A stretch of 63,352 nt of DNA from Azospirillum doebereinerae (GTDB lineage Bacteria; Pseudomonadota; Alphaproteobacteria; Azospirillales; Azospirillaceae), in contig NZ_RZIJ01000032.1 in the NCBI RefSeq assembly GCF_003989665.1, positions 1 through 63,352 of the forward strand, given 5' to 3'. The notes under the pieces are model-generated. The model searched no databases. It saw only the letters and a program-made list of their open reading frames with translations, and was not told where the DNA came from. The translations under genes and the position numbers were made by a program. This document shows positions 1 to 8,456 of the stretch, one piece after another (the first letter of the stretch is position 1; every line of letters starts with the position of its first letter).

Positions 1-91
1 CCACCGCCGCCACACGCTGGCCGCCGGTCACCAAACGAACCGCCTCTTCCTTGAACTCAAGCGTGTAACGCGCCCGCACCGTCTTCGCCAT
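1..91 (-). CDS. IS3-like transposase OrfA, N-terminal fragment (runs off the window)
   Basis: The reading starts at an ATG at 91 with a GGAGACG ribosome-binding site and gives MAKTVRARYTLEFKEEAVRL, the typical opening of IS3-type OrfA helix-turn-helix proteins (the Y-T-x-E-F-K-x-E-A-V-R-L signature). Only about 30 codons are inside the window. The family call rests on this signature alone; other IS groups have similar N-termini. Confidence 0.6.
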   Translation of the reverse strand, partial: MAKTVRARYTLEFKEEAVRLVTGGQRVAAV

Positions 92-154
92 CTCGTCTCC
101 AGTCCGTTGCCGATTGTAGCCGGCTATGGGAGGCGTCGCACGCGGGCAAGGTCT
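1..154 (-). mobile_element. IS3-family-like insertion sequence, one end
   Basis: The start of a transposase OrfA-type gene reads leftwards out of the window from 91. The phage portal coding sequence stops making sense at about 153, which places the insertion boundary there. The terminal inverted repeat cannot be verified because the other end is missing. Confidence 0.55.
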
Positions 155-515
155 ACAGAGTGAACTTGGCCTCGACCTCGTTCTGGAACTCCTCAGCCCA
201 CGTCTCGTCCAGGCCAAGCACCTCATGGGCCGGCTTGGGGTTGAGGACGAACATCGCGCCGACGATGTTGTCCTTGCGGATATCGACGCCGGAACGGACA
301 TAGGCGTCGTTACGCGCCAGATCCCTCGCCCGAACGTCGAGGGTGTCTTTCTCGGAGAGGACATCGTCGTCGGCCGACCCGGCGGGTGGATTTCAGGTGG
401 CAAGCTCGCGGTCGAACCGGCTTGACGCCTCGTAGGCGCCGCCGACCATGGCCGTCACCCGACCATCCAGGCCGAGCAACCGCTGCATCTCCGGGTCGCG
501 CGCGAGGAAGCTCAT
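153..515 (-). pseudogene. Phage portal protein (lambda gpB-like), truncated and with an in-frame stop
   Basis: The reading from ATG 515 opens with MSFLARDPEMQRLLGLDG. It meets an in-frame TGA at 393-395 (codon 41) and then continues in the same frame with a plausible portal N-terminus (NPPAGSADDD, then ARNDAYVRSGVDIRKDNIVG). The TGA sits where lambda-type portals have Trp before Asn-Pro-Pro, so a TGG to TGA change is likely. The frame ends at a TAG (153-155) created at the IS junction, leaving only about 120 codons. Its ATG overlaps the stop of the upstream gpW-like gene by one base (TGATG), as expected for W-B coupling. Confidence 0.7.
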
Positions 516-760
516 CAGAACAGGAACCTCAGAGGACCGACGACGACGCCCGGCGCGGTGACGCCGCACTCAGCCGCCAACTGCCCCCGGAGCTGCTGGA
601 TGTAGGTGGCAAGCCGGTTGTGGTTGGCCGCCGTAAACTCGACGCGCTCCCCGTTCTGATCGACGAGAACGCGCACGGACTTCCCGAGTTGCAGGTCTTC
701 ATACGCCTGCTCGGCTCGCCCGAGGCGGTCGCGCAATTGCTGGCAGTCTTGCGGTGTCAT
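515..760 (-). CDS. gpW-like phage head-tail joining protein
   Basis: An 81-residue protein with a helical N-terminus (about residues 1-25) and a central segment with R-V-L-V-D and V-E-F-T-A-A-N. This matches the small gpW family, which plugs the packaged head and provides the tail-docking surface. Its position between the large terminase and the portal is the lambda position of gene W. The frame is intact and ends in a TGATG overlap with the portal start. The call depends mostly on position and size. Confidence 0.65.
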   Translation of the reverse strand: MTPQDCQQLRDRLGRAEQAYEDLQLGKSVRVLVDQNGERVEFTAANHNRLATYIQQLRGQLAAECGVTAPGVVVGPLRFLF

Positions 761-824
761 GCCCTGCCCTCCGTCATGCGTCCCGGATTAACACAAATGA
801 TGGTATAAAGCAATTTTAACGTGA

Positions 825-2892
825 CTATGAAAGCGCTTCGCCCAGCTTGGACAAGTCGAAGTCCGCGGCCTTCTGGACGAAGGGGCGCTCCTGCTGAACC
901 GGGATGAACACAAGGTCGTTCTCATCCCACTCGCGCGCCCACGACGGCGGGGCGAGCCAATCGATGTTCTCGATTCCGACGAAGCGCGGGTGCAGGCAGA
1001 CGGCGACCGTGTAGCAGAGCAAATCCCACGCCTCGTTGCGCAGACGCTTGAGGTTTTCCCACCCCTTCGCCGCGCGGTTCTCGGCGGTCAGTTCGGCGTA
1101 GAACCATCCCTCCAGCCAGACCGGGAAATTGACCATGCCGCCGTTGGGGTCCGTCCGCCCCAGCATCCCGTAGACCTGATCCTTGATCTGGTTCGAGTTG
1201 ATCTCCAGCGCCCGCCTTCCGGTCCTTACGCTCGGAATCGGGATAGGAGATGCGGACTCGCGGGGCGTCGCGGTTCGGAACGCCCTTCACAAGCTGGAAC
1301 CGGCGGTGGTGATCGGCGGGATGCTCGTCTCGCAGCCAGCGCCAGAAGGTGTAGGCGTTGGCCGTCACCCCCTCGCGACCTCCCGAGTCGCAGACGACGA
1401 CCTTGATCGACATGTGCCGGCCGCTGCTGTCGTCGAGCGGATAGGTTTTCTCGATCACCTCATCGACCAGGGTTTGCCAATCCTCGGCGTGCGTGCCGGG
1501 GTTGACCCAGAGGATCTGGCTCTCATCGTCGGGGTCATGGCGGCGGGACCGCTTGATCGTGAAGCGGTCGATGACCGTGACATCGCCCCCGACGCCGATG
1601 CCATGGATCTGGACGACGAAGGCGTTTTTCTGCACGTCGATGGCGGCGACGAGGAAGCGGACGCCGTTCGGCACCACCTGTTCGCCGAGGTCGGTCGCCC
1701 GGTTCTTCAGGTCTTCCGGCAGGCGCTCCCCCGCCAAAGCGGGGTTGAGGAAGGGATGGCCTTGGTCGGTGTTGATCGTCGCCTTGAGGGCGCCGACATC
1801 CCCGGTCTTCTCGAACTCCTCGACCGCCTTCAGGTACTTGAAGACGAGATCCTTCCACGAGGCGAAGGAGGCCGCCACCCCCTTCCGCCAGAAGGAGGCA
1901 ATGTCCGAGCGGATCGGCGTGCCGACAACGCTCCCGTCCTCCCGCCACACCATGCCGTCTTTGATCCACTGGCCGCCATGGTTCAGTTCGGCCTTGCCGG
2001 GCTGACCGGAGCCCGCCTCGTGGGTGTGACCGAAATTGCAATGGGGGCAGTTGAGCGTCGCCTGCTCGGCCGCCTCCAGGCGGTCGGCCGAGGCCGGGTA
2101 GGTGATGTGCTTGAAGTCCGCCTCGAACGGGCGTCGGCAGCGGGCGCAGCGCCAGTAGAAGCGGCGCCGGTCGCCGCGGTTGTAAAGCGCCAGGACACCT
2201 TGCGTCGGCGGGGCCTCATGCGGGCTGGCGGGCGACCAGCGGGGATGCTCGATTTCGTGGCCGGGGGAGGATTCGGCGACGGTCATGCCGTAACGCCCGA
2301 AGGTCTGGGTCCGCTTGCGCCCGAGGTCGAAGGGCGGCCCCTCCTTGTCCACGTCGCTCGGCATGCGGTCGTAATCCATGAACCACACGCGCGGGACCGT
2401 CTTGCCGGAAAGCTCGGTGATGGTCGGCCACTTGATCAGGAGGCGCATGCCGGACAGGAACCGGATGTCGTGGACGTTGAGATTCTGCCGGCCGGGAACG
2501 ACACGGCCTCCCAGTGCCTTGGTGTGACGGAAGGCCTTGCGGAGGTCGCCGATGGACCAGTCGCGGGCGGTGCCCTGCGTCATGTGGACGAGGAGCATGT
2601 CCGCCGGGTCGCACACCGCCGTGTGGGTGAGCCAGTTGAAGAAGATGTCCGACTTGCCGCAGGGCGCCGGGCCGGCGAAGATCAGGCCGGTGTGGGCGGT
2701 CGAGGTCATCGTCTCCATGATCTCGACCAGATAAGGGGCGATCTCGTTCCGCCAAGGTCCGACATAGGAGCCGGGGTTGTTCAGCACCCGGTATTTCTCC
2801 GCGGCCTCGGCAACCGTCAGCCGCTCGGGCGGGCGAATGGACTCGGCGCAGGCGAGGAGGATGTCCTCCAGGGTGTTGAACATCAGCATCAT
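825..2892 (-). pseudogene. Phage terminase large subunit (GpA family), frameshifted
   Basis: The ATP-dependent DNA-packaging motor of a lambda-like phage. The first frame (2892 to about 1215) carries the ATPase domain with a Walker-A-like APCGKSD near residue 75, a CxxC / CPHC zinc pair in the middle, and the start of the nuclease domain. Near position 1215 the homology moves to another frame, which continues as ALEINSNQIKDQVYGMLG and ends at the TAG at 825. One base is therefore gained or lost in a GC-rich run. There is no slippery sequence or pseudoknot cue for programmed shifting, so decay or a sequencing error is more likely. The ATG overlaps the original stop of the small subunit (ATGA). 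Confidence 0.8.
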
Positions 2893-3515
2893 ATAATGTC
2901 CTCGTCCTCATCGTGCCCGGCGCGGTCTTCGCCCAACTGGTTCGGGGTGCCCCGCCGTTTGGAGAGGCCGAAGATGAACTAGTGGATGTCGTCCTGGACC
3001 TCGTCGATGACCGAGGCGAGGGCGGCCACCTGCTCCGGCGTCAGGCCGACCTCCCGATCCACGCGGTCGGGCACGATCATGAGCTTGGTCCGGATCTCCT
3101 GGAGCGTTTCCGAGAAGGTCGCGAGCACCCGCTCCGTCCGCCACAGGTTGCCGGCCCGCTCCTCGAAGCGCTGCTGCTTGAGCTTGGAGTTCCAGTACCC
3201 CTCGCGCAGACGCTCCGGAAGGTCTTCGGGCTTGAGGTCCTTCAGCATCCGGTTCAGTTCGACGCGCGGCTTGACCAGATAGGAGGCCGCTTCGGGAAGG
3301 TCGTAGAGCGGCGTGTTGTGCTTCCCCTGACCGACAGGAACGCAGCCGACGAGCTTTTTCTCGACGGTCGCGCGACCCATGCGGAACGCCTTCATCAACC
3401 AGGGTATGGAGACGCCGCCGCCGATCATGTGAACGTCGGCGGTGCGGAAGCTCAGCGTCTCGCCGATGTCGTTGGCCGGGACATCGCCGATCAGATCGTC
3501 ATCGTCCCGTCGCAT
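2889..3515 (-). pseudogene. Phage small terminase / DUF1441-like protein with a premature TAG
   Basis: The open part (3515 to 2979, 178 residues) contains a Nu1/MerR-like winged-helix segment (IPWLMKAFRMGRATVEKKL, about residues 37-55) and a helical C-terminal region. It probably recognises the packaging start site with the large subunit. A TAG at 2979-2981 stops it. The same frame stays open for another 29 codons (FIFGLSKRRGTPNQ...) and ends in a TGA at 2889-2891 that overlaps the terminase ATG as ATGA. That coupling geometry implies the longer frame is ancestral and the TAG a lesion. Confidence 0.65.
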
Positions 3516-3516
3516 A

Positions 3517-3747
3517 TCAGATAAAATCCTCAGCGTCGTTGAATAACCGCTTGCGCTTTACGCCATTGGCCCATTCACGAAGGTCGGAAGCGGGCCACAT
3601 GGACGACGCGCCGATCCGGCAAGGAGGAGGGAACTCCTTCCTGTTGATCATCCTGTAGAGGGTGGCCTTGCTGACAGGGACGACGGCAAGCACCTCGTCA
3701 ATGCGCAGGAACCGCATGTCGTCACTTATGAGAGCGTCGGAAGCCAC
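3517..3747 (-). CDS. AlpA/excisionase-like helix-turn-helix protein
   Basis: A 76-residue protein with the MerR-type recognition segment of AlpA/Xis proteins: FLRIDEVLAVVPVSKATLY at residues 13-31, then RMINRKEFPPPCRIG and W-x-x-S-D-L-x-E-W. Such proteins regulate integrase or act as excisionases. It lies between integrase and terminase in the same direction and has an intact frame, unlike most of its neighbours. Confidence 0.75.
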   Translation of the reverse strand: MASDALISDDMRFLRIDEVLAVVPVSKATLYRMINRKEFPPPCRIGASSMWPASDLREWANGVKRKRLFNDAEDFI

Positions 3748-3841
3748 GGCATCTCAAACCGCTTCAAATTTCACGTATTTTGTGTATAGTCACTTTAAAA
3801 GTGCGATTCAAGACGGATCACACAAGTCTCAGACGATCAAG
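3748..3841 (-). promoter_or_regulatory. AT-rich control region of the phage operon
   Basis: The gap between the integrase and AlpA-like genes is far more AT-rich than its surroundings and holds an inverted repeat, CACTTTAAAAGTG, at 3792-3804. It is the only obvious place for the promoter of the AlpA/terminase transcript. The actual -35/-10 boxes are not assigned. Confidence 0.35.
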
Positions 3842-5005
3842 TTACTTCGCCCACTCGCTCATCATTGCAACCCGCTCGTCCCAATAGAGTGCGCGGTTGT
3901 ATTCCCGCCGAACGTCATTCTTTTCTATATGCCCTAGCTGCATCTCGATCACGTCAGGCCGATAGCCGAGCTCGTTCAGCATGGATGATGCACTCGCCCG
4001 AAACCCATGTGCGGTCATCTCCTCGCCAAAGCCGAGACGGATCAAGGCAGCGCGCAGGCCGTGGGATCCCATAGGCTTGTAAAACGACTGGGGCGATGGG
4101 AAGACGAAGCTATCTTTTCGGGAGTATGGTGATATTTCTCGCAGAATGACTCGGAGCTGCGGCGTTATCGGGACATCCAATGGCCGCTTCATTTTTGTCG
4201 TGCTGGCTGGAATTCGCCAAATTCCGTCTTCCAGATCGATGTCTTTCCACATGCACTGGCGAAGTTCACCTGGGCGGACGAAGGTCAATGCGAGCGCTTG
4301 AAGTGCGCATTTGATAGAAGGCCCCCACTCGTAGCCGTCAATAGCGCGCAGGAGTTCACCAAACCGATCTGGTTGAATGATCGCGGCGCGGTGGGTCACC
4401 TTCGGTGCCTTGGTCGCGTTGCGCAGGACTACAGTCGGATCGGTTGGCGCACGATCTGTCAGCGCCGCAAGACGGAAAACCCCGCCGATGATGGTTTTGG
4501 CGCGACGGGCCGTTTCAAGGCGCCCCGTCTTCTCGATTTCCTGTAAGAGTTCGAGTACTTCTCTTGGCCGTATCTGGGAGATGGGACGATGGCAGATCTT
4601 CTGGCAAACAATATCGATCAATATTCAACGGTTCTTGTCGATGGTTTGCGGCACATACCCCTTGTTCTCCAGCGTTCGGATATACTCCTCAGCAAGTGAC
4701 CGGAACTTATTGTCCGAGGCCATTTTCGAGGATCTTGCAGACATCTTCTTTTTCTCGGAAGGATCAATCCCTTCCGCTATCAGCCGTCTTGCCTCTAGCT
4801 TTTTGTCCCGGACTTTCTGTAAAGTTACTTCAGGGTATCGTCCCATTGCGTAGGTGCGATATCTCCCGAGGACGCGGTAATTTAGGCGCCATAGTTTAGA
4901 GCCGTTTGTTTCAATCAGAAGGTACATTCCTTCTGAGTCATTCAATTTTTACGGCTTATCGGCGGGCTTTGCATTCTTCACCGCTCTGTCCGTCAACATC
5001 GACAT
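3842..5005 (-). pseudogene. P4-type tyrosine integrase with two in-frame nonsense codons
   Basis: Full-length frame from ATG 5005 (MSMLTDRAVKNAKPADKP), interrupted by TAA at 4949-4951 (codon 19, where related integrases have Tyr before K-L-N-D) and TGA at 4625-4627 (where a Trp fits). Both stops are in the frame of the flanking protein. The catalytic domain is otherwise complete: Arg in VRPGELRQ, Lys in TKMKRPLDVP, HxxR in HGFRASAS, then QLGHIEKN and the tyrosine in RREYNRAL. The N-terminal SAM-like arm-binding part is also recognisable. It should have catalysed site-specific integration at the adjacent guaC-like gene. Confidence 0.8.
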
Positions 5006-5170
5006 GCCTATCTCCCAGACGGCTGAATGATACCCCAAATACTACCCTCAAAAGCTTGTGCTTCACTGATGCGCATCAAAACCTCTCGCACTGGTTTAAA
5101 AAATTCACCTTTATGATTCAGATACTTATGATCCACACCGAGACATCGTGATTTTATTGAAAACCGCTAA

Positions 5171-5425
5171 AATGCGACCTTCTACGGCATGTCGTCGGAC
5201 ACGGCGATGCACAAATACGCCGGGGGCGTCGCGTCCTACCGCGCGTCGGAGGGCAAGACGGTCGAGGTCCCCTATCGCGGCCCCATCGAAGGCACGATGC
5301 AGGAGATCATGGGCGGCGTGCGCAGTATGATGACCTACATCGGCGCGACGAAGCTGAAGGAGGTTCCCAAGCGCACCACCTTCGTCCGCGTCAGCGCCCA
5401 GTTGAACAAAGTCTTCGGGGGGTGA
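5171..5425 (+). pseudogene. guaC: GMP reductase / IMP-dehydrogenase-like protein, C-terminal fragment
   Basis: The last 84 codons (NATFYGMSSDTAMHKYAGGV..., ending KRTTFVRVSAQLNKVFGG) match the C-terminus of GuaC-type enzymes, including the FYGMSS...YRASEGK...V segment of the active-site flap. GMP reductase converts GMP to IMP with NADPH. The frame is blocked upstream by TAA at 5168-5170 in the phage element, and the barrel with the catalytic Cys is missing. It is probably the 3' part of a gene split by prophage integration, with its 5' part beyond the left edge. Confidence 0.8.
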
Positions 5426-5430
5426 TGACG

Positions 5431-5453
5431 CCCTCTCCCGCCCCGGGAGAGGG
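5431..5453. repeat. Palindromic repeat copy 1 (single hairpin)
   Basis: A perfect inverted repeat, CCCTCTCCCG / CGGGAGAGGG with a CCC loop, six bases after the guaC-like stop. It shares its stem with five other elements in the window (15493, 31496, 40380, 48309, 51248). It could act as a transcription terminator or RNA stabiliser, but there is no T-run. Confidence 0.7.
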
Positions 5454-5544
5454 CGAATCCCCGCCTGAATCTTATCCCTTGTACCCGCTCCGTTCCCCTG
5501 CTTGGTTAGGCCCCGCGTTTCCGACTTGAACCCGAGGCCTGCCC

Positions 5545-7389
5545 ATGGACGGAGCGGACGTCATCCGCGCCCAGTTGCCGCTTCTGCCGGACACCCCCGG
5601 CGTCTACCGCATGCTGGGGGCCGACGGGTCGGTCCTCTACGTCGGCAAGGCCAAGCACCTGAAGCGCCGGGTCGCCAGCTACACCCGGACCGAGGGCCTG
5701 CCCAACCGCACCCGCCGCATGGTCGCGCTGACCCGCGCCATGGAGTTCGTCACCACCCCCACCGAGGCCGAGGCGCTGCTGCTGGAGGCCAACCTCATCC
5801 GCAGCCTGCTGCCCCCCTTCAACGTGCTGGTGAAGGACGACCGGTCCTTCTCCTACGTGGTGATCGGGCGCGGCCACGAGTTTCCCCGGCTGATGCACCA
5901 GCGCGGCGGCAGCGCGCGCAACGCCCGCGAGACCGACCGCTTCGGCCCCTACGCCGCGCCGCATCTGGTCGGCATGACCATCGCCACGCTGCAACGCGCC
6001 TTCCTGCTGCGGACCTGCGACGACGGGGTGTTCGCCTCGCGCACCCGGCCCTGCCTGCAGCACCAGATCAAGCGCTGCTCCGCGCCTTGCGTCGGCCGCG
6101 CCAGCGAGGAGGAGTACGCCGAACAGGTCCAGGGCGTGCGCGACGTGCTGTCGGGCCGCAGCGCCCAGGTGCAGGCCGAGTTCGCCGAACGCATGATGGC
6201 CAGTTCCGACCGGCTGGAATACGAGGACGCCGCCCGCTGGCGCGACCGCATCCGCGCCCTGACCGCGCTGCAGAGCCGCCAGGACATCAACCTGGAGGGC
6301 GTGATCGACGAGGCCGACGTGCTGGCGCTCCACGCCGAGGGCGGCACCGCCTGCGTCCAGGCCTTCTTCTTCCGGGGCGGGCGCAACCAGGGCACCCGCG
6401 CCTTCTTCCCCCGCCACGACCGCGAGGAGGAGGAGGCCGACATCCTCGCCGCCTTCGCCGCCCAGCTCTACCAGGACACGCCGCCCCCGGCGCTGCTGCT
6501 GCTGAGCCACGACATCGCGGCGCCGGACCTGCTGGCCGAGGCGCTGAGCCTGCGCGCCGGACGCCGCGTGTCCGTGGAGACTCCCAAACGCGGCCCCAAG
6601 CGCCGCACGGTGGAGCACGCGCTGACCAACGCCCGCGACGCCCACGGCCGCCGTCTGGCCGAGCGTTCGACCCAGGCGGTGCTGCTCGACGGGGTGGCCA
6701 AGCTGTTCGGCCTGCCGGCCCCGCCCAACCGCATCGAGATCTACGACACCTCGCACATCCAGGGCGCCTTCCCGGTCGGCGCGATGGTGGTCGCCGGCCC
6801 CGAGGGGTTCCAGCGCAACGCCTACCGCCGCTTCTTCATCCGCGACCCCGAGGCGGCCGGCGACGACTACGCGATGATGCGCGAGACCTTCTTCCGCCGC
6901 TTCGCGCGGGCGCGCAAGGACGACCCCGACCGCAAGGCCGGGCTGTGGCCCGACCTCATCCTGGTCGACGGCGGGCTGGGGCAGTTGAACGCCGTCCACG
7001 AGGTGCTGCAGACGCTGGGCATCGGCGAGCTGCCGCTGGCCGCCATCGCCAAGGGGCCGGACCGCAACGCCGGGCGCGAGCGCTTCTTCCAGCCCGGCAA
7101 GCCGGTGTTCGACCTGCCGCACAACGACCCGATCCTGCATTTCCTGCAACGGCTGCGCGACGAGGCCCACCGCACCGCCATCGACACCCACCGCGCCCGG
7201 CGGACCAAGGCGATCACCCGCAGCCGCATCGACGACATCCCCGGCATCGGCCCGGCGCGCAAGAAGGCGCTGCTGCACCATTTCGGCAGCTCCAACGCCG
7301 TCGCCTCGGCCGGGTTGACCGACCTGGAGGCCGCCCCCGGCATCAGCCGCGCCGTCGCCCGGATGCTGTACGAGCATTTCCACGGCTGA
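5545..7389 (+). CDS. uvrC: UvrABC system protein C (excinuclease subunit)
   Basis: Makes the dual incisions around DNA lesions in nucleotide excision repair with UvrB. The 614 residues show the N-terminal GIY-YIG nuclease (GVY at 19-21, YVGK at 32-35), a cysteine-containing middle (CLQHQIKRCSAPC), a UVR-like UvrB-binding segment near residue 210, the RNase-H-like second nuclease (IYDTSHIQG, LVDGGLGQLN) and C-terminal helix-hairpin-helix repeats (IDDIPGIGPARKKALL). The length is normal. It stands alone, after the guaC remnant. Confidence 0.95.
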   Translation: MDGADVIRAQLPLLPDTPGVYRMLGADGSVLYVGKAKHLKRRVASYTRTEGLPNRTRRMVALTRAMEFVTTPTEAEALLLEANLIRSLLPPFNVLVKDDRSFSYVVIGRGHEFPRLMHQRGGSARNARETDRFGPYAAPHLVGMTIATLQRAFLLRTCDDGVFASRTRPCLQHQIKRCSAPCVGRASEEEYAEQVQGVRDVLSGRSAQVQAEFAERMMASSDRLEYEDAARWRDRIRALTALQSRQDINLEGVIDEADVLALHAEGGTACVQAFFFRGGRNQGTRAFFPRHDREEEEADILAAFAAQLYQDTPPPALLLLSHDIAAPDLLAEALSLRAGRRVSVETPKRGPKRRTVEHALTNARDAHGRRLAERSTQAVLLDGVAKLFGLPAPPNRIEIYDTSHIQGAFPVGAMVVAGPEGFQRNAYRRFFIRDPEAAGDDYAMMRETFFRRFARARKDDPDRKAGLWPDLILVDGGLGQLNAVHEVLQTLGIGELPLAAIAKGPDRNAGRERFFQPGKPVFDLPHNDPILHFLQRLRDEAHRTAIDTHRARRTKAITRSRIDDIPGIGPARKKALLHHFGSSNAVASAGLTDLEAAPGISRAVARMLYEHFHG

Positions 7390-7598
7390 ATGTCACCACC
7401 AAACGCGCCGGCGACGCCGGGACCTTGCGACGGTTCGCGACGCGTCCTGTGGACCGACCAAGCGGATGCGCGCGGTGCCGGGCTGACCCGCGCGGCGATA
7501 AGGAGGGGGCGCGGGTCCGCTTAAGACTTGCTTAACCGTCCGGGATCAATGTCCCGCTGGCTTTCCCCACCACAGTCCTCTGGAATCGAGCGCCTATC

Positions 7599-7808
7599 AT
7601 GGGCAACAAGACGATCAAGCTTTCCGACAAGGGCACCTACCGCGACGTCGCCCTCGACCAGCTGCCGCGCAACGTCCGCGCCGCCGTGACCGATCTGTCG
7701 GCCAAGAATCCCGTGTCCGACATCCTGGTCGATCAGGCCGGCATGCTGTACCGCATCCACCTGACCGCCCCGGCCAACATCTATCTGGACGTGCTCGCGG
7801 TCGCCTGA
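7599..7808 (+). CDS. Small conserved-looking hypothetical protein (69 aa)
   Basis: Not recognised. It has a lysine-rich start (MGNKTIKLSDKG), no transmembrane segment and no cysteines. Strong codon bias matching the neighbours and a clean start and stop support a real gene. The 209-bp gap before it includes a T/A-rich patch (7521-7535) that could hold a promoter. It may act alone; no operon partner is evident. Confidence 0.5.
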   Translation: MGNKTIKLSDKGTYRDVALDQLPRNVRAAVTDLSAKNPVSDILVDQAGMLYRIHLTAPANIYLDVLAVA

Positions 7809-7842
7809 CCGCCCGGCCCGCCTGTCTTGCGGCGGCTCCGCG

Positions 7843-8103
7843 TCAGTGCGGCCGCCCCTCCAGCCGGCGCAGGGCACGATCCAGCACCGGCAGCGGCGTC
7901 GTCAGCACGACGCCGCCCAGGATGGCCCGCACGTCCTCGATGTCGAGCTTCGTCGCGGCGGCCACCGCGTGCTCGTCCAGGCCGCGATCCTCGGCCAGCA
8001 GCGCGATCCACCCGGCCAGGGTCCGGGCCTGCGCCATCTGCGCGCGGGTGGCCAGCACCGGCCAGCGCCCCGACACCGGCGTCGCGTTCTCGAACGGAAT
8101 CAT
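7843..8103 (-). CDS. Small hypothetical protein (86 aa), possible helix-turn-helix
   Basis: The start at 8103 is chosen because a strong GGGGAGG site lies five bases upstream. The C-terminal two-thirds (RTLAGWIALLAEDRGLDEH, then VAAATKLDIEDVRAILGG) has the spacing of a short DNA-binding or dimerisation helical bundle, but no family is recognised. It is convergent with the 69-aa gene at 7599-7808. Confidence 0.5.
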   Translation of the reverse strand: MIPFENATPVSGRWPVLATRAQMAQARTLAGWIALLAEDRGLDEHAVAAATKLDIEDVRAILGGVVLTTPLPVLDRALRRLEGRPH

Positions 8104-8456
8104 CGCGTCCTCCCCAGGAGTTTCGATCGGATTGAAGGCTTGCGCCTTTCGCAACTGCACAAATCAAACGGGGTCATCCGACTGCACGGATTGGTGCTTT
8201 TCGACACGATAGCTCCGTTGGAGACTTGATCACAACCTCTCCAACGGCATACTCGACTTGCCAAAGGTCACCTTGCACTGCATTCTTCGCAGTCGAAGCG
8301 ATGTTTGCCCAACGCTTCGGGTTTCTTTGAAACTGTCTTCGCGGTCTGGGGGCTAGGGGTGGCGAAGATCATGGGCGTATGATCCGGGCGTCCATCGTTC
8401 CGCCCAAAGTCCCTGTTCCCTCGGGGTCTCTCCCACGCTTGCCGGATCCGCTCCCG
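8104..8456. other. Intergenic stretch with two inverted repeats
   Basis: Noncoding by composition. It holds an inverted repeat of 10-bp arms (CCGTTGGAGA at 8215-8224, TCTCCAACGG at 8238-8247) and a 7-bp hairpin (8294-8300 / 8313-8319) followed by GGTTTCTTT, which could be a weak plus-strand terminator. An alternative, longer start of the downstream amidohydrolase at 8379 lies inside it. Nothing else is recognised. Confidence 0.4.

Larger units (their letters stand above)
1..5168. mobile_element. Remnant of an integrated lambda-like prophage (one end)
   Basis: All phage genes here read leftwards in the order integrase, AlpA-like regulator, small terminase, large terminase, gpW-like joining protein, portal. 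That is the head-gene order of lambdoid phages, with an integrase at the edge. The right boundary is placed near 5168-5171, where homology to a GMP-reductase-like gene begins; the left end lies outside the window. At least four genes carry nonsense or frameshift lesions, so the element is almost certainly defective. The boundary is inferred from where the host gene homology starts; no att repeat could be identified. Confidence 0.75.

Noticed and set aside
1200..1230. Programmed frameshift in the large terminase
   Set aside because: No slippery heptamer or downstream structure stands out, and neighbouring phage genes carry plain nonsense lesions, so decay or sequencing error is simpler.
153..5005. 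Alternative genetic code in the phage genes
   Set aside because: TGA, TAG and TAA all interrupt frames at residues that need different amino acids, and the same genes use these codons as real ends.
5006..5170. tRNA gene as prophage attachment site
   Set aside because: No cloverleaf or T-arm GTTCRA consensus could be formed; the adjoining gene is a GuaC-type coding fragment instead.
5502..7535. Long plus and minus frames overlapping uvrC
   Set aside because: The uvrC frame has all family motifs; the others are shadows with Arg/Pro-rich or Val/Gly-rich sequence.
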